Origin: Nipponacmea schrenckii
Taxonomy: Eukaryota > Mollusca > Gastropoda > Lottiidae
Assembly (NCBI GenBank): GCA_030562195.1
Contig: CM060200.1
Location: 28,559,023-28,623,022, forward strand
DNA length: 64,000 nt
Direction: 5' to 3'
Shown: positions 1 to 12,370 of the stretch, piece by piece
Numbering within the stretch: the stretch's first letter is position 1
Layout: each line of letters opens with the position of its first letter
Notes under the pieces: model-generated
Databases searched by the model: none
What the model saw: only the letters and a program-made list of their open reading frames with translations
Told to the model about the DNA's origin: nothing
Translations under genes and position numbers: made by a program

Positions 1-297
1 TGGTTCCAAGAACACATGTTATCTTAAATATTTCCCGGGGTTAGGACCCCACTCTATATTAGGTTTTATTTCTACCCACATTTTGTTCACAGCCAGCAAC
101 GCAAATTTCTTGATTTTGTAGGCATTTGTATTGTAGGGAATACGAAACACTTCAAGTTTCTTTAGTAATGGCACGATATTATCCACATTAAGGATACTCA
201 TGAGATACTCCCGTTGCTAGAACATAGAAACATCTAGACATTGAAAAGTTGTTTCGGATATGAATATACATGTAATATAATTCGTTTCCACCCACAG
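1..297. other. window-edge intron or flank
   Basis: No coding exon is visible here. It ends in a plain acceptor (CCCACAG, 291-297) feeding the first visible exon of the first cluster gene. The signal-peptide exon of that gene must lie to the left of the window. Confidence 0.5.
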
Positions 298-2446
298 CAA
301 ATGAACCAACCGTGACGAGCTGTATCACTGGTCATAATGGTAATAGTTTAGAAGTATATATCAGACCTTCCTCTCCCCAGTTCAATCCTTTCGTGAGTAC
401 ATGATAGTGCTTTTAATAACTGACACGTCAAAGGCTGGACTGACTTGCAAGCGGGATGTGTATGCCCATGTTAGAGGATATAGACTGAGCAGCAAAAAAT
501 CTGAACTGTTCCTAAAAGAGGGGGGGGGGGGGTAAATTACTTTGTCCTGTGATCTCTGCTTTGTAGTTCTATATTACTTTGCCGTGTACACTTTTCTTTG
601 ATGGCGTATCCTATTTATGTGTGCTCTTTGCACACATTTCACTTTGTCTTGTAAATAAATACCACTTTGTCCAGTATTCTTTGTTTTCTAGACGTATATC
701 ACTTTGTCTTGTGCTATCTGTTTTGTAAATGTAATATCACGTTGTCCAGTATGCTTTGTTTTCTAGACGTATATTACTTTGTCCTGTATATGCTCCACTA
801 GTGGACGCATATCACTCTGTCTAGTCGGCGGGTAGGGATCCCCTCCCCTCCTCCTCCCCCTTCACTTAAAAACCAAAAACAAAAGAGAATACATTCAGCT
901 CTTTATTTTAGTCGAATAACAAGAAACCTTGTGTACTTTTTTCTAGTCCCAGTTCCAGGGAAGATACTCTCCATATGAAATTGAAGTACGAGTGGATTCC
1001 TCCGATCTTGAAGGAACTTTCTTTGTGGCCATAACTGAATTGTCCACTGATAATCCTTACTGTTCTGCTTCGGAATTGGGATCTATAGCTACCAAGTAAG
1101 TTTTAACAACTTTTAATCCTTTTCTATCTAAATGAAGTAAAACTAAGGTTTTGCGTCCAAGTTTTCTGAAAACTAGCTTATCAAATGGCAAGGATATTAT
1201 TACACGATACCAGTGAGCAAGCATTGACCTTAACTGGCATATAGATTGTGACTTGATAACAGTGAAAAGCCTTTTATCTGAATCATCGTGTCTCAACCCA
1301 CATTAGAATAAAACATTGAAACAAGTCACGGACATTTATATTACTATGTCCGACAAAATCTTTCGATTTTATACAGATTATTGAGGTTTTAACTCACAAG
1401 TAGTCTATATGTATGTTTGAAATGACCGCATCTACAATTTCAAATAAAGTCTTATTTGTTGTTAATTTGAATAAGCCAAATTACCATATAGTTTGTTCAT
1501 GTTGATGAATGAATAGTGTTTGTTATGTATAACTGGGCGGTATTAAAGTACAAAAGGGCCTCGAGGCTATGGAACAAAATGTCCTGCCACGCACAGGTTG
1601 TCCTCATCTAGAGTTATTCTATTGTTTTCAGTGGACAACCTCAAAATGGCCTGCTTTCTCTGTTTACTGGTCGATTGAATCAACAAAGTGCTGGAGTTGT
1701 TGGTGAAATAGATTTGGAATCCCAAACCATCAGTGAAGAGTATTACCGAAGCAATACACTTTACAGAAGTTTCAGAGATTTCAGAGGACTGGGTGTCGGA
1801 GTAAGTCTTGTCTTCAATCTTAAAAAAGATTGTTAGGGAGTTTTCAAATTTTTTTTTTGTATCGATGGATACCGATAATTTTAAAAGGGATTGTTAAGAG
1901 GTTTTTATTTATGAAATACCTGGGGCCTTATTCTTGAGCATTCAGATGATCTTACTGCTTTAGTCATCTGATTGGTCAATTACTAAAATTTATTTTGAAT
2001 GTAGTTTTATTGTCCATCAGATTACTGATTTCTTAAATCTGTATATAATTCAAATTAAGTTTAAGAATGGACACTTTATTATTCGAATAATTGCCACTGC
2101 TCTTTTCTAACCTTCAAGATCTCGATCACACATTTAAAGCTACTGAGAAAATCCGGTTGAATTATCGTTATTTAAGCAATATAGGGCTAATCAAGCGTTT
2201 TTCAATTATCAAATGCATGTTTATGGATTATTACAAAAGTTTTCGTGGATTTATGGAATTATATAAGGATTCTGTTATTTATGACTTCAACTTTTATTTC
2301 AGCTCTGCAGTGCAATCGAGGGCGGAGACAATTCCAACTTCAACCCTTTCTTCCAGTTACCACTATCACCACCCAGACAAACCTGTGAAATGCCTGTAAT
2401 ATGCTGCAAATTGGGTCTTTCAAAAGACGTATCTCCTGGAAAATAA
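298..2446 (+). CDS. secreted SOD-like-fold cluster protein, copy 1 (5' end outside window)
   Basis: Visible exons are 298-392, 947-1095, 1632-1800 and 2303-2446 (stop TAA 2444-2446), all with GT-AG borders; they give 184 residues after a split first codon. The signal-peptide exon is missing at the left edge. The exon phases (in at phase 1, then 0, 2, 0) equal those of the three downstream copies, and residues match them: one Cys in the first visible exon (TSCITG), one in the next (DNPYCSASELG), then a GVVGEID strand, FRDFRGLGVG, and a last exon with LC, a single C and a CC pair (ICCKLGL). By pattern this looks like a Cu/Zn superoxide dismutase fold whose HxH metal ligands are replaced (FFVAITE where SOD has FHVHE). 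The name is inference; paralogy with copies 2-4 is directly visible. AATAAA overlaps the stop codon (2442-2447). The first intron seen holds a degenerate repeat. Confidence 0.8.
537..830. repeat. degenerate intronic minisatellite
   Basis: About six imperfect units built around TATATCACTTTGTCTTGT, spaced roughly 40-50 bp, lie in the first visible intron of copy 1. A run of 13 G (520-532) precedes them. Confidence 0.6.
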
Positions 2447-3500
2447 ATTCTATTTCTGACAGAACAACACGTTTAACGATTCTGCAAAATGGTTGAAATA
2501 TTTTTGATCACAATGTTTGAGTTTGAAAGAATATCTAACAATTTTTAAATCAGTTTATTTGGAATCATTAAATTGGCACTTTCACGTCTTAGTTGATTGA
2601 ATTTTGAGAAAGCTTTGCCGAATGAAATATTAATTGGATTGGGTATTTCAGCCCAAGTTTGGACCGTAACGGTCGTTCGACGTCAGTCCGTCAGTGCTTC
2701 TGTTACATCCGTCTACTCAAACTAAGGTTTTTTTAAATTTACAATTTCTGATATTGATATTTCTCAAGCTAAGTACACAATCTAAACAGACTTCTAGTGT
2801 AAAAGTTTTGTATACCAACTTATCTTTGAAGTATTTTATTTGGAGTGAACTGGAATGCAGGTGTGACTACATTTTAAGCGATGTATGAATCAAAGGCCAG
2901 GTGCGTCCGAAATGGCCAAAGGTACTGATCTCTAACACTACAAGAGTAACGCCTAAGGTTGTAACCGATTTTTGTCCCAGTTTTTTAATTAGGATGATCA
3001 ATTGGTTAGTAGTTAATTCTAAATCGGGGATAGCCAGCACCAGGTGTGCCTTCAAGATTCGTCAAGGTTGGTGGATACTTCACGTAACCCTATATGCAGC
3101 CATTATTGTTACGTAGATTAACGTTCTATAGCCTCTTCGATACACGTGTCCTCTTCAATAATATATTCCCGTCTTCATTAGCTCCAAGGTGCGGAAGAGT
3201 ATGACGTAAAACTCTATTCATTTCATTTAATTCCCAATAGCATATTAGACCAATGGGTGTAAAATTATCACCTTTCCCTTCACGTTTGAAGGCGCAATCT
3301 TCTGCTCCGAGGGTTAAGTGATGAAGCAACAATTTAGCATACCGGTATAACAGGGAATGCTTACATTTTGCGCATTAACCAGATGTTAACCAAATTTTGT
3401 CATTAGTGTTTCGTCCCATTTCATATTAGGAGATCTTAGATTGTGACTTAATTAGTCAGTTATTTATTTAATTAAAACTGGCAAGGATAGTCTTTGAATA
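2447..3500. other. intergenic spacer, copies 1 to 2
   Basis: Short open frames here lack splice-flanked or family-like content. I see no gene. Confidence 0.5.
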
Positions 3501-3509
3501 CCCCGCAGT

Positions 3510-3516
3510 TATAAAA
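3510..3516 (+). promoter_or_regulatory. TATA box of copy 2
   Basis: TATAAAA lies about 170 bp upstream of the signal-peptide ATG at 3683. Transcription would start near 3540, leaving a ~140-nt leader. Confidence 0.55.
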
Positions 3517-3682
3517 ACAAACACCATCACAGAATTCATCATTGACGGTGACAGATTTCTCCCGAAGACAGTTTACGTTTTACAAACTACCCAGAAGTCA
3601 TTCAACACTACCTTTTTCCGTATCGTATTCTGGAATTGATTCAGTTCTAAAATTTGTTGACTCACTTCAACTATCGACTTTC

Positions 3683-6600
3683 ATGATGACTTCCATGGTA
3701 GCAGTTTTTGTCTTCATTGGCATTGCATCGGTTAATGGACAATGGAATGGTTGGGCAGGGGGTTTTAATCAAGGATTTCCCCTACCACAGACCAATGGTG
3801 AGTACTGTTTGCTGTTTGATTCTTTTAATTTCAGAATCCCAGAACGACACGGACAAAAAAAAAACAGAATGTGACACAGTTCAAGACTTGATGATTTTTG
3901 TCAATCTTGATAGTATTTTTTATAAACTAGTCTTTGATAGTTATTATACTAGACTCTTACCTAGTCTCTGATACTTATTATTTTAGTCTGAGACTTACTC
4001 ACTCTTACCTTGTCTCTGATAGTTATTATACTAGTCTGAAACTTACTGACTCTTACCTAGTCCCTGATAGTTATTATACTAGTCTGAAACTTACTGACTC
4101 TTACCTAGTCTCTGATAGTTATTATACTAGTCTGAAACTTAGTGACTCTTACCTAGTCCCTGATAGTTATTATACTAGTCTGAAACTTACTGACTCTTAC
4201 CTAGTCCCTGATAGTTATTATACTAGTCTGAAACTTACCGAATCTTACCTAGTCCCTGATAGTTATTCTACTAGTCTGAAACTTACTGACTCTTACCTAG
4301 TCCCTGATAGTAATTATACTAGTCTGAAACTTGCTGACTCTTACCTAGTCTCTGATAGTTCTTATACTAGTCTGAAACTTGCTGACTCTAACCTTGTCTT
4401 TGATAGTTATTTTACTAGTCTGAAACTTACTGACTCTTACCTAGTCTCTGATACTTATTATTTTAGTCTGAGACTTACTGATTCTTACCTAGTCTCTGAT
4501 AGTTATTATACTAGTCTGAAACTTACTGAATCTTACCTAGTCTCTGATAGTTATTATACTAGTCTGAAACTTACTGAATCTTACCTAGTCTCTGATAGTT
4601 ATAATACTAGAATACTAGTCTGAAACTTACTGACTCTTACCTAGTCTCTGATACTTATTATGCTAGTCTGAAACTTACTGATTCTTACCTAGTCTCTGAT
4701 AGATATTATACTAGTCTGAAACTTACTGACTCTTACCTAGTCTCTGATAGTTTTTATACTAGTCTGAAACTTACAGACTCTTACCTAGTCTCTTATAGTT
4801 ATTATACTAGTCTGAAACTTACTGACTCTTACCTTGTCTCTGATAGTAATTATACTAGACTGAAACTTACTGACTCTTACCTAGTCTCTGATAGTGATTA
4901 TGCTAGTCTGAAACTTACTGACTCTTACCTAGTCTCTGATAGTGATTATGCTAGTCTGAAACTTACTGACTCTTACCTAGTCTCTGATAGTAATTATACT
5001 AGTCTGAAACTTACTGACTCTTACCTAGTCTCTGATAGTGATTATGCTAGTCTGAAACTTACTGACTCTTACCTAGTCTCTGATAGTTATTATACTAGTC
5101 TGAAACTTACTGATTCTTACCTAGTCTCTGATAGTTATTATACTAGTCTGAAACTTACTGACTCTTACTTAGCCTCTGATAGATATTATACTAGTCTGAA
5201 ACTTACTGACTCTTAACTAGTCTCTGATAGTTATTATACTAGTCTGAAACTTACAGACTCTTACCTAGTCTCTTATAGTTATTATACTAGTCTGAAACTT
5301 ACTGACTCTTACCTAGTCTCTGATAGTTTTTATACTAGTCTAAAACTTACAGACTCTTACCTAGTCTCTTATAGTTATTATACTAGTCTGAAACTTACTG
5401 AATCTTACCTAGTCTCTGATAATGATTATGCTAGTCTGAAACTTACTGAATCTTACCTAATCTCTGATAGTGATTATGCTAGTCTGAAACTTACTGTCTC
5501 TTACCTAGACTCTGATAGTTGTTATTCTAGAAATTTACTGAATCTTACCTAGCATCTGATACTTATTATACTAGTTTAAAACTTACTAAATCTTACCTAG
5601 TCTATGATAGTTATTATACTACTCTGAAACTTGCTGACTCTTACCTAGTCTCTGAAAGTGATTATGCTAGGCCGAAAGGCTTACCCAGCCTTCGATAGCT
5701 GTAAGATTATATTGAAACTTGTAAAATTGAAATTCTGAATACTGAGCCAACTCTCCATTGTTTATTTTATATATTTTGTTTCAGGAAATCAAGCAAATAA
5801 AGTCAATTGTCGAAGCGAATCTCACAATAATGTTCTTGAAGTTAGCATCAGGCCTAGACAAAACTTTTTTTTCGTGAGTATACATATTTTTTTTTAGATC
5901 ATTCAAAGGTCATAGTGTTCTATTTAGTGTGTAGACACAGTATTTTTGGATATATTATGTTATTGATTATTACTGTACGCCAGAAAGCCACTTACATCCT
6001 GGAAGAAAAACATTTAATAAATTGTATAATGCTACATTTAAAGTGTGAAAAGTGGTCAAGATAACTGAGATTGGGCTTTATCAAGCTCAGAAAATATTTA
6101 AACGACTGTATCCTTTCTAGGTATACGCATACCTTTATGTTTTCACATAGCAACATAGTGCGATATCTTGGATTGCATTGACCCGAGAAAAGAATGGGGG
6201 GTTATTGGCATAATTATAAGATCTACCAGTAATGATCGGCTTTATAGCTAATCGTGACTATCTATGTAACGTTAATATTGTTTAATGGTATACTATTTAT
6301 CTTACATAGGCCGGAGGATCGGGATATACTATTGAAGTAACAGTTACATCGTACGATATTGAAGGACCATATACCATCGCAGTAACTGACTTATCAACTG
6401 ATAATCCAGTTTGTTCGGAATCTGATCTGGGCTTTATCGCTACCAAGTAAGTATTGACTCTTTCTTTTCATAGAGATTTCTTACATCACAGAATTAAAGA
6501 AAACTTATAAACTATTCTCTCATTTTAACAAACGAACATGTACATTCTGCATTTGTCTATTACGTACAGCAGAGAGGTGAGAAACATTTCATTTTATTTC

Positions 6601-7685
6601 ATGTTCTGTTTAACACCTTAAAAAGTTGGGAAACAATTACATTACAATGACAAACAAGCTAATTTTCTCGTCAGCTTTGAGAACGATCAGTAAGTCTCAA
6701 TCAACCCCTCTCGTCTTCTCAACTGTCCATAAAACATGTCGTCAAATTGTCACTACAAAATTCTCTAGTTGACGGATGCCAAGTAACGATCTTCCAGTTT
6801 TCCAAATGGCCGTTTAGAATTACACAAGACCCAATGTCAGACTATCAAAAATTATGATTTACTTTATATATATGTTCATATTGTTTGCGATATTTTCCAG
6901 TGGACAGTCTCCAAATATGGGTCTACTCTCCTTGTTCTCTGGTCAAATGAGACGGCCTCAAAGTGCAGGAGTTGTTGGTGAAATCGACGTGGTTCTTGGT
7001 GATGAAACTACAGAAACGTTCATGTACAATACTTTATACCGTAGCTTCAGAGATTTCAGGGGGCTAGGAGTTGGTGTAAGTGAGCCTTTTTCATATATCT
7101 TTTACATTTGAAATGTTACCTATATCAAGAATGCTACTAAAGGCACTGCTTTCCTGCCATTTTCCTTTAACTGGAATAAAGATACGATTTACCTGAAAAA
7201 GTAGGACCTTCAATTCCTCTGTAATCTAGTCGATGCCTATCTGCATTTGGTGATATATCCCTGTCTTCCCATACAACATCTCGACCCAACGAACTTTTCA
7301 CAAAGAAATCCCGTCCCTACGTGACCCTCGCCAAAATATACCGACCCTACGTGTCCCTCAACTGATATATTTGAGTCCTACATGTCTGTAGCCAATAAAC
7401 CATAGGTCTGATGTCTATCCAGTTGACTTATCTGGTTTATAATTTGTCATTAGAAGTAAATGTATCAAAATATATATATATATATATATACAGTCTATCA
7501 ATTCAACCAAACTCTTGTCAGAAAAATTGAACGTTTGTTTGCTCTAATTTCAGCTCTGTACCCAAGTAACTGATGCGGATAGTTCGACTAATTTCAACCC
7601 GTTCTTCCCGGTTCAAAGAAATACAAGACAACTTTGTGAATATCCTGTTTTATGTTGTAAACTTGGCTTGGCTTCTACAAACTGA
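3683..7685 (+). CDS. secreted SOD-like-fold cluster protein, copy 2
   Basis: Exons 3683-3797, 5785-5873, 6310-6446, 6901-7075 and 7554-7685 join to 216 codons (215 residues) with phases 1, 0, 2, 0. The ATG at 3683 (or 3686) starts a clear signal peptide (MMTSMVAVFVFIGIASVNG); an in-frame ATG at 3542 exists but would put 47 residues before it, so I treat that as leader. The mature part has six Cys: one in exon 2, one in exon 3 (NPVCSESDLG), four in exon 5 (LC, C, CC). Exon 3 resembles the SOD strand that carries the HxH ligands, here YTIAVTD; exon 4 ends FRGLGVG where SOD has GRTLVVH; the C-terminal VLCCKLGLA resembles RLACGVIGIA. All SOD metal ligands are therefore absent. Likely an extracellular structural or carrier protein. 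Closest relative in the window is copy 1. Intron 1 is almost filled by a 48-bp satellite. Confidence 0.85.
3927..5700 (+). repeat. 48-bp minisatellite, about 37 units
   Basis: The unit contains GATAGTTATTATACTAGTCT then GAAACTTACTGACTCTTACC, repeated head to tail inside intron 1 of copy 2. Because 48 is a multiple of three and one frame has no stop, the first 14 units give a 229-codon open frame (3934-4623) with a 16-residue repeat (SYYTSLKLTDSYLVSD). A short insertion near 4610 breaks it. It lies between a good donor (3798) and acceptor (5784), so it is intronic. Confidence 0.95.
7475..7492. repeat. (TA)n microsatellite
   Basis: Short pure TA run in intron 4 of copy 2. Confidence 0.85.
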
Positions 7686-8559
7686 TTTGCAACACTGATT
7701 CGAAATTCAATATATTTTGTGATTTCAGGCGTAAGTCCATTTAAGCCAACATTTTAAGTAAATTATTAATCAAAATGCGTTGTTTTTCGGAAGATATCAG
7801 TGGAACCGCACCCTATATGTCTTCTGAAATCAAAAATCATCTCAGGACGTATTGAGTACTATTCTTGATACTTTAGTAATTCTCGGTATATCGGCAGTAA
7901 TTCTCGATAGATAAGCAATTCAAGATATTTTTTCCACAGTATTTTAAGTTTTCTTTAGGGCCTTGGTTGATTTTTAGAGTCAACACTTCCCGACTTCCTT
8001 AATATAATTCCATGCCCATGGTAACTATATAGATATCTATTTGAGGGTAATGGAAGTTACCTACCACACTATATATAGTTATATTAGACAATACAATATT
8101 CAGTATTATGTTGGGGTTTTAAACAGTGAATAGTGCCAGTTATTTTTATTACACAGTCGATATACACAATCTCTTAAAGTGATACTGCGTCGTTTTTTTT
8201 TTTGATTTATCAGATTATATAAGGATTATTTCATGTTATTTATGGCAGCAGGTTTTTCTACTAAATATTCATATATACTCTGCTCTTATTGGCCAAGTTT
8301 TATCTTCAAATTCTATGTTCATTCTTTAGTATTTCTTTACGAGGTTAATATGGATATTTTCACTTTCAGCTTTTTATGCATCCATTGTAAAGTTTTGTCA
8401 TTTGAACCTTTAAAATTTGGCACAAATAAAGTTTCGAAACAACCTATAGTTATCTTTGCTTTCTTTTAAACACAATAATCCGACATTTATCTCAATAGAA
8501 CGGATTGAACTTGTTAACCAAAGAGGTTTCAGACTAACTGTGCTTCCACCACTTACCCC
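7686..8559. other. intergenic spacer after copy 2
   Basis: AT-rich; no gene or clear element seen. Confidence 0.45.
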
Positions 8560-8965
8560 AATGTGGCCATACTACCGTTAAAATAATGTCCAATACATTA
8601 TTTGTAGATCGGTATAGAAAAACAACGGTATACAGATAGTGTCCAATACATTTCAGAGTGATATAGACATACCAATGTCAGAATAGTCCTTAATACAACA
8701 CTTGTATTAAAAGCAATAATAAAATACAGTTCAAAAAGTGGTTAACCAATTAAAGGGCGATATAGAAATACCACTATTTAAATAGCGCTCAATACATCAA
8801 TTGTAGAGGGATATAGAAATACCACTGTTAAATAAGTGCTCAATACAACAAAAGAGCTATATAGAAATATCACTGTTAACATGGTGCTTAAAACATCAAT
8901 TGTAGAGTGATATAGAAATAACACTGTTAAAATAGTGCCCAATACAACAAAAGAAATATAGCAGT
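8560..8965. repeat. degenerate ~60-bp tandem repeat
   Basis: Units with GATATAGAAATACCACTGTT and GTGCTCAATACA recur about every 60 bp, seven times, with much divergence. Confidence 0.7.
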
Positions 8966-9187
8966 ATGGGAATATACTACCTACCATACGAAATAAGACA
9001 GGGGAAATAATCAAACAGTAGATGAAATAAAGACAAAATCAATCAGACTATTGAAACTGTTCGTCGATATACATCTTTCTTCGAATATACAAACACAAAG
9101 GGAGATTACTGTCACGAGATATTTTCAATGTGGGGACTCTAACCCGTGAAACATTTTATGCTGATGATTGTATAGAATCCCTCTTTC

Positions 9188-10378
9188 CAGGGGCGTGGCG
9201 TGACCATTTTGACTGGGGGTGTAACGTCCAAGTTTTACCGACGATCACGTGTAACCTCTAAGTTTTACCGACGAACACGTGTTCTTCCGGGGGCAAAAAT
9301 AACTTACTCGCACTATTAAGTATATACATTATACGAAACGAACGAAATCCATCGTTTAAGCAAATCCTAAACCATTGAAAACCATATCAATCAGGGGTGT
9401 ATCTAGAATATGCATGAGAGGGGGGAATGAAAGGTGATTTTTCCAAGGCAAGTCCTGCAGGCCAAAGGCCTTCGTATTTGGCCTTTGCAGTGGTGGGGGT
9501 TCGGGGGTTCTCCCCCGGAAAATGTTACGAACTAGGAAACCCGGAGAATACATCTGACGCGATTTTGGAAGTCGTTTCCACCGGTCAAAATTATCAATTT
9601 TCATCGGAAAACCATATGTTTTATATAGCCTTTTTCGACCTATTCTGCGTTTTACCGACAAGTTCAGTAAAAATCACCTTTTATTTAGACGAACAGTTTT
9701 CCGATAACATCATAACAGACACGAGGCTTCCACTCTTTCGATCAGCCATTCGGTTTTACCGAAGGTTCCATTCCCCATCCATGTCCGTCTATTATCGACC
9801 GATTCCACGTTTTACCGACAAGTTTAGTAAAAATCACTTTAATGTAGACGAACGGTTTACCGATAACATCTTAACAGACACAAGGTTTTCACTCTTTCGG
9901 TTAACAAATCGGTTTTACCGACGGCTCCATCTATGACCTTCTTCTATCGGCCAACCAATTCCGCTAACCGATAACAAGGGTATCGGTTAACCAATCGGTT
10001 TTACCGAAGACTCCAGTCATTACCAACTAATACCGACCGATTCCGGTAGTTTCAGTAAAAAAAATACCTTTAATGTTAACAGTTTACTGATAACATCATA
10101 ACCAACACAAGGTTTCTACTTTTTAGGTTAATTGGTTTTACCGACGGTCCCACCTTGCCGTCTTTTATCGACCAATCATAACCAACACAAGGTTTTGACT
10201 TTTTAGGTTAATTAATCGGTGTAATCGATCGATTCCGCGTTTTACCGACGGTTCCATCCATGACCCCTTTTTACCGACCGATTCCGCGTTTTACCGACGA
10301 GTTCAGTAAAAAAAGGGGGGGGGGGAGGGGGGCGACACCCCCCCACACCCCCCCACACCCCCATTCGCTACACCCCTG
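9188..10378. mobile_element. non-autonomous hAT-like transposon
   Basis: The element begins CAGGGGCGTGGCG and ends CGCTACACCCCTG, imperfect terminal inverted repeats (11 of 13). It is flanked on both sides by the same 8 bases, CCTCTTTC (9180-9187 and 10379-10386), the target-duplication length of the hAT superfamily. The interior has no transposase; it is filled by degenerate units around TTTTACCGACGGTTCCATCC and by a G-run/C-run segment near the right end. A second CAGGGGTG start at about 9392 hints at nesting or internal duplication. The 169-codon open frame inside is a repeat artefact. Confidence 0.88.
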
Positions 10379-10386
10379 CCTCTTTC

Positions 10387-12300
10387 TCCCGTCCTTTATA
10401 GGTTTAACATGCCCATTTTTGACTACTGCTTGGTATAGAATTGGAATCGGAAGTCTTGCATTCATTTCATAATTCCTGACATAATGAGAAATTTAATTGG
10501 CGGAAAATAAGATTTTGTGTACTGAGACAATTAAGCGGATGTTGATATTATGTAGTCGTTTACTTTCATTTTGAATAGTTTTCGGAAAATTTTCATGGTA
10601 ATGCTATATTGATTTATTGAAGAGATCAAAACCAAATATTGGCTAGGCTTTCATGTGACATATTGGAAAATTTTCAACAAGATGGAAGGTTGAATTTCGT
10701 TATTTAACCTGGAAAGCGATGTCGAAAGAATTAACAGACTGGGCCTATCTGTGTCCGAGTTTCCGCCTGGTTATGGGGTCTCCTTCAAACAGTTTTGAAG
10801 TGTCCATCTATATGAGAGAATTTTCATAATCCGCTCCTTGTATCTGCGATTGGAATATATGAAACTACGTATTGTTCTTAGATGAAAATAACACACAAAC
10901 AAAGTTCACAACCAGTTTGATTCTCTACCTCGACTTAATAGATCTTTAATATTTCAACTAAGCCTTTATCACATTTATAGGTTGGGTTTTAATATTATAT
11001 AGCCTTATGAAAAATTCGACTTAATCAAAGAAAGTGAATCAAATGGCTCTAAACTACGTTCGTATGTGTTATTTCCATGTTAGAGTAGTTTGGTATGTGA
11101 TGGACTGTCGGTTGGAAAAGTGAATATAAAAATAAAGTATTTCTCAGCCAGTTGAACTACAATGTTAGTTTAATTTATATCTAATTCAGATTGTCAATTT
11201 TATTTCCTTACATCTATCTTATATAATTACTTATAATTATTTATTCCACTCAAAATTCGACATGAGCATAATTAATTTAAACCTTAATTAAAATCTAATT
11301 CATCATATTTTATGGCATTCTAATCTACCACGTCTCCGGGCGATTTGCTTTTTAGTTCACCAGGAAAAGCATGATTTCTTGTTTTCGAACACCAATTAAA
11401 TTCATAAAAATAAACCGGATATACGCCTACATATAGTTTAATTTTATAAAAGCTGCTGTGAGCATATATTACACCGACTTTCAGGGTTAGTTTTGCGATT
11501 TTTGATCCTGGAATATACGTGAATTGTCTTCAAAAGTGCTAGAGATGCACTGAAATCACATAATTCGTCCAAAACCCAAACACGTCATAAAACATGTTAT
11601 AACGATATCATTAAAACGAGTTGTTAAATACAAAACAAACTGAATAATAAAATTCCCTTATTGACGTCAAAACCTTTCAAGTCTAATGATTTTGCATCAT
11701 TGCCCAAGTTTCAGTTTTCCCGGAACCAATGGAACCGCCGTAGAGAGTGTAACATAAGGAAATTTTAAGAGGTTTCTAATTTGTTAATATGTATCAAGAA
11801 AATGGACTGAATCAATTTGCACCAGTAATTGCTGGAACCACAAACGTCTGAACGAAAAATGAAATGGTGCAAATTGATGCTTATGTCCCTGATACATTAA
11901 AAATCTGTTTATAACCCAATTTACGATACCGGGAAACTATTTTATTATAGTTCTTACCTACAGTTTGATATGAATGATATGACGTTAAAGAGCATAATAA
12001 GAATAATAAGGTTTTTTCAAGATAAACGTTTGGGATAAAATAAACTTGGTATGCTGTATACTAACAATAACAAGCGTTTTTGCAATACATATGTCTGGGA
12101 TAAAGTTAGTATATCGTAACAAATGCGTATAACAGCTCTAATTGGAAATTGAAAACTTACAAATCATGTGTTATATTGATTGTAAGCCACTGGCGATACA
12201 CCAATAAATGTAACCTATTAACAAATAACATGCACACCATGGGAAGTAATTTTTTTTTAATTAACAGTAAAGTTGACCATGACATAATATTAACTACTAA
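10387..12300. other. intergenic spacer, copies 2 to 3
   Basis: AT-rich, no gene seen. At 11813-11880 ATCAATTTGCACCA and TGGTGCAAATTGAT form a 14-bp inverted repeat around a ~40-base spacer, probably a small relic element. Confidence 0.5.
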
Positions 12301-12316
12301 CAGGTAATGCGACCAG

Positions 12317-12324
12317 TATATATA
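12317..12324 (+). promoter_or_regulatory. TATA box of copy 3
   Basis: TATATATA is 47 bp upstream of the ATG. It is followed by a perfect 9-bp inverted repeat, AGTGGTCAG (12327-12335) and CTGACCACT (12341-12349), spanning the expected transcription start. Confidence 0.6.
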
Positions 12325-12370
12325 CCAGTGGTCAGCCATACTGACCACTATCACTTCACAAACATTCACC

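Noticed and set aside
3934..4623. 229-codon open frame of 16-residue repeats
   Set aside because: It is the 48-bp satellite read in its one stop-free frame, inside an intron with good splice borders.
3927..5700. CRISPR array
   Set aside because: Units are contiguous tandem repeats without unique spacers, in an animal intron.
9427..9936. 169-codon open frame
   Set aside because: Lies wholly in the tandem interior of the hAT-like element; no domain.
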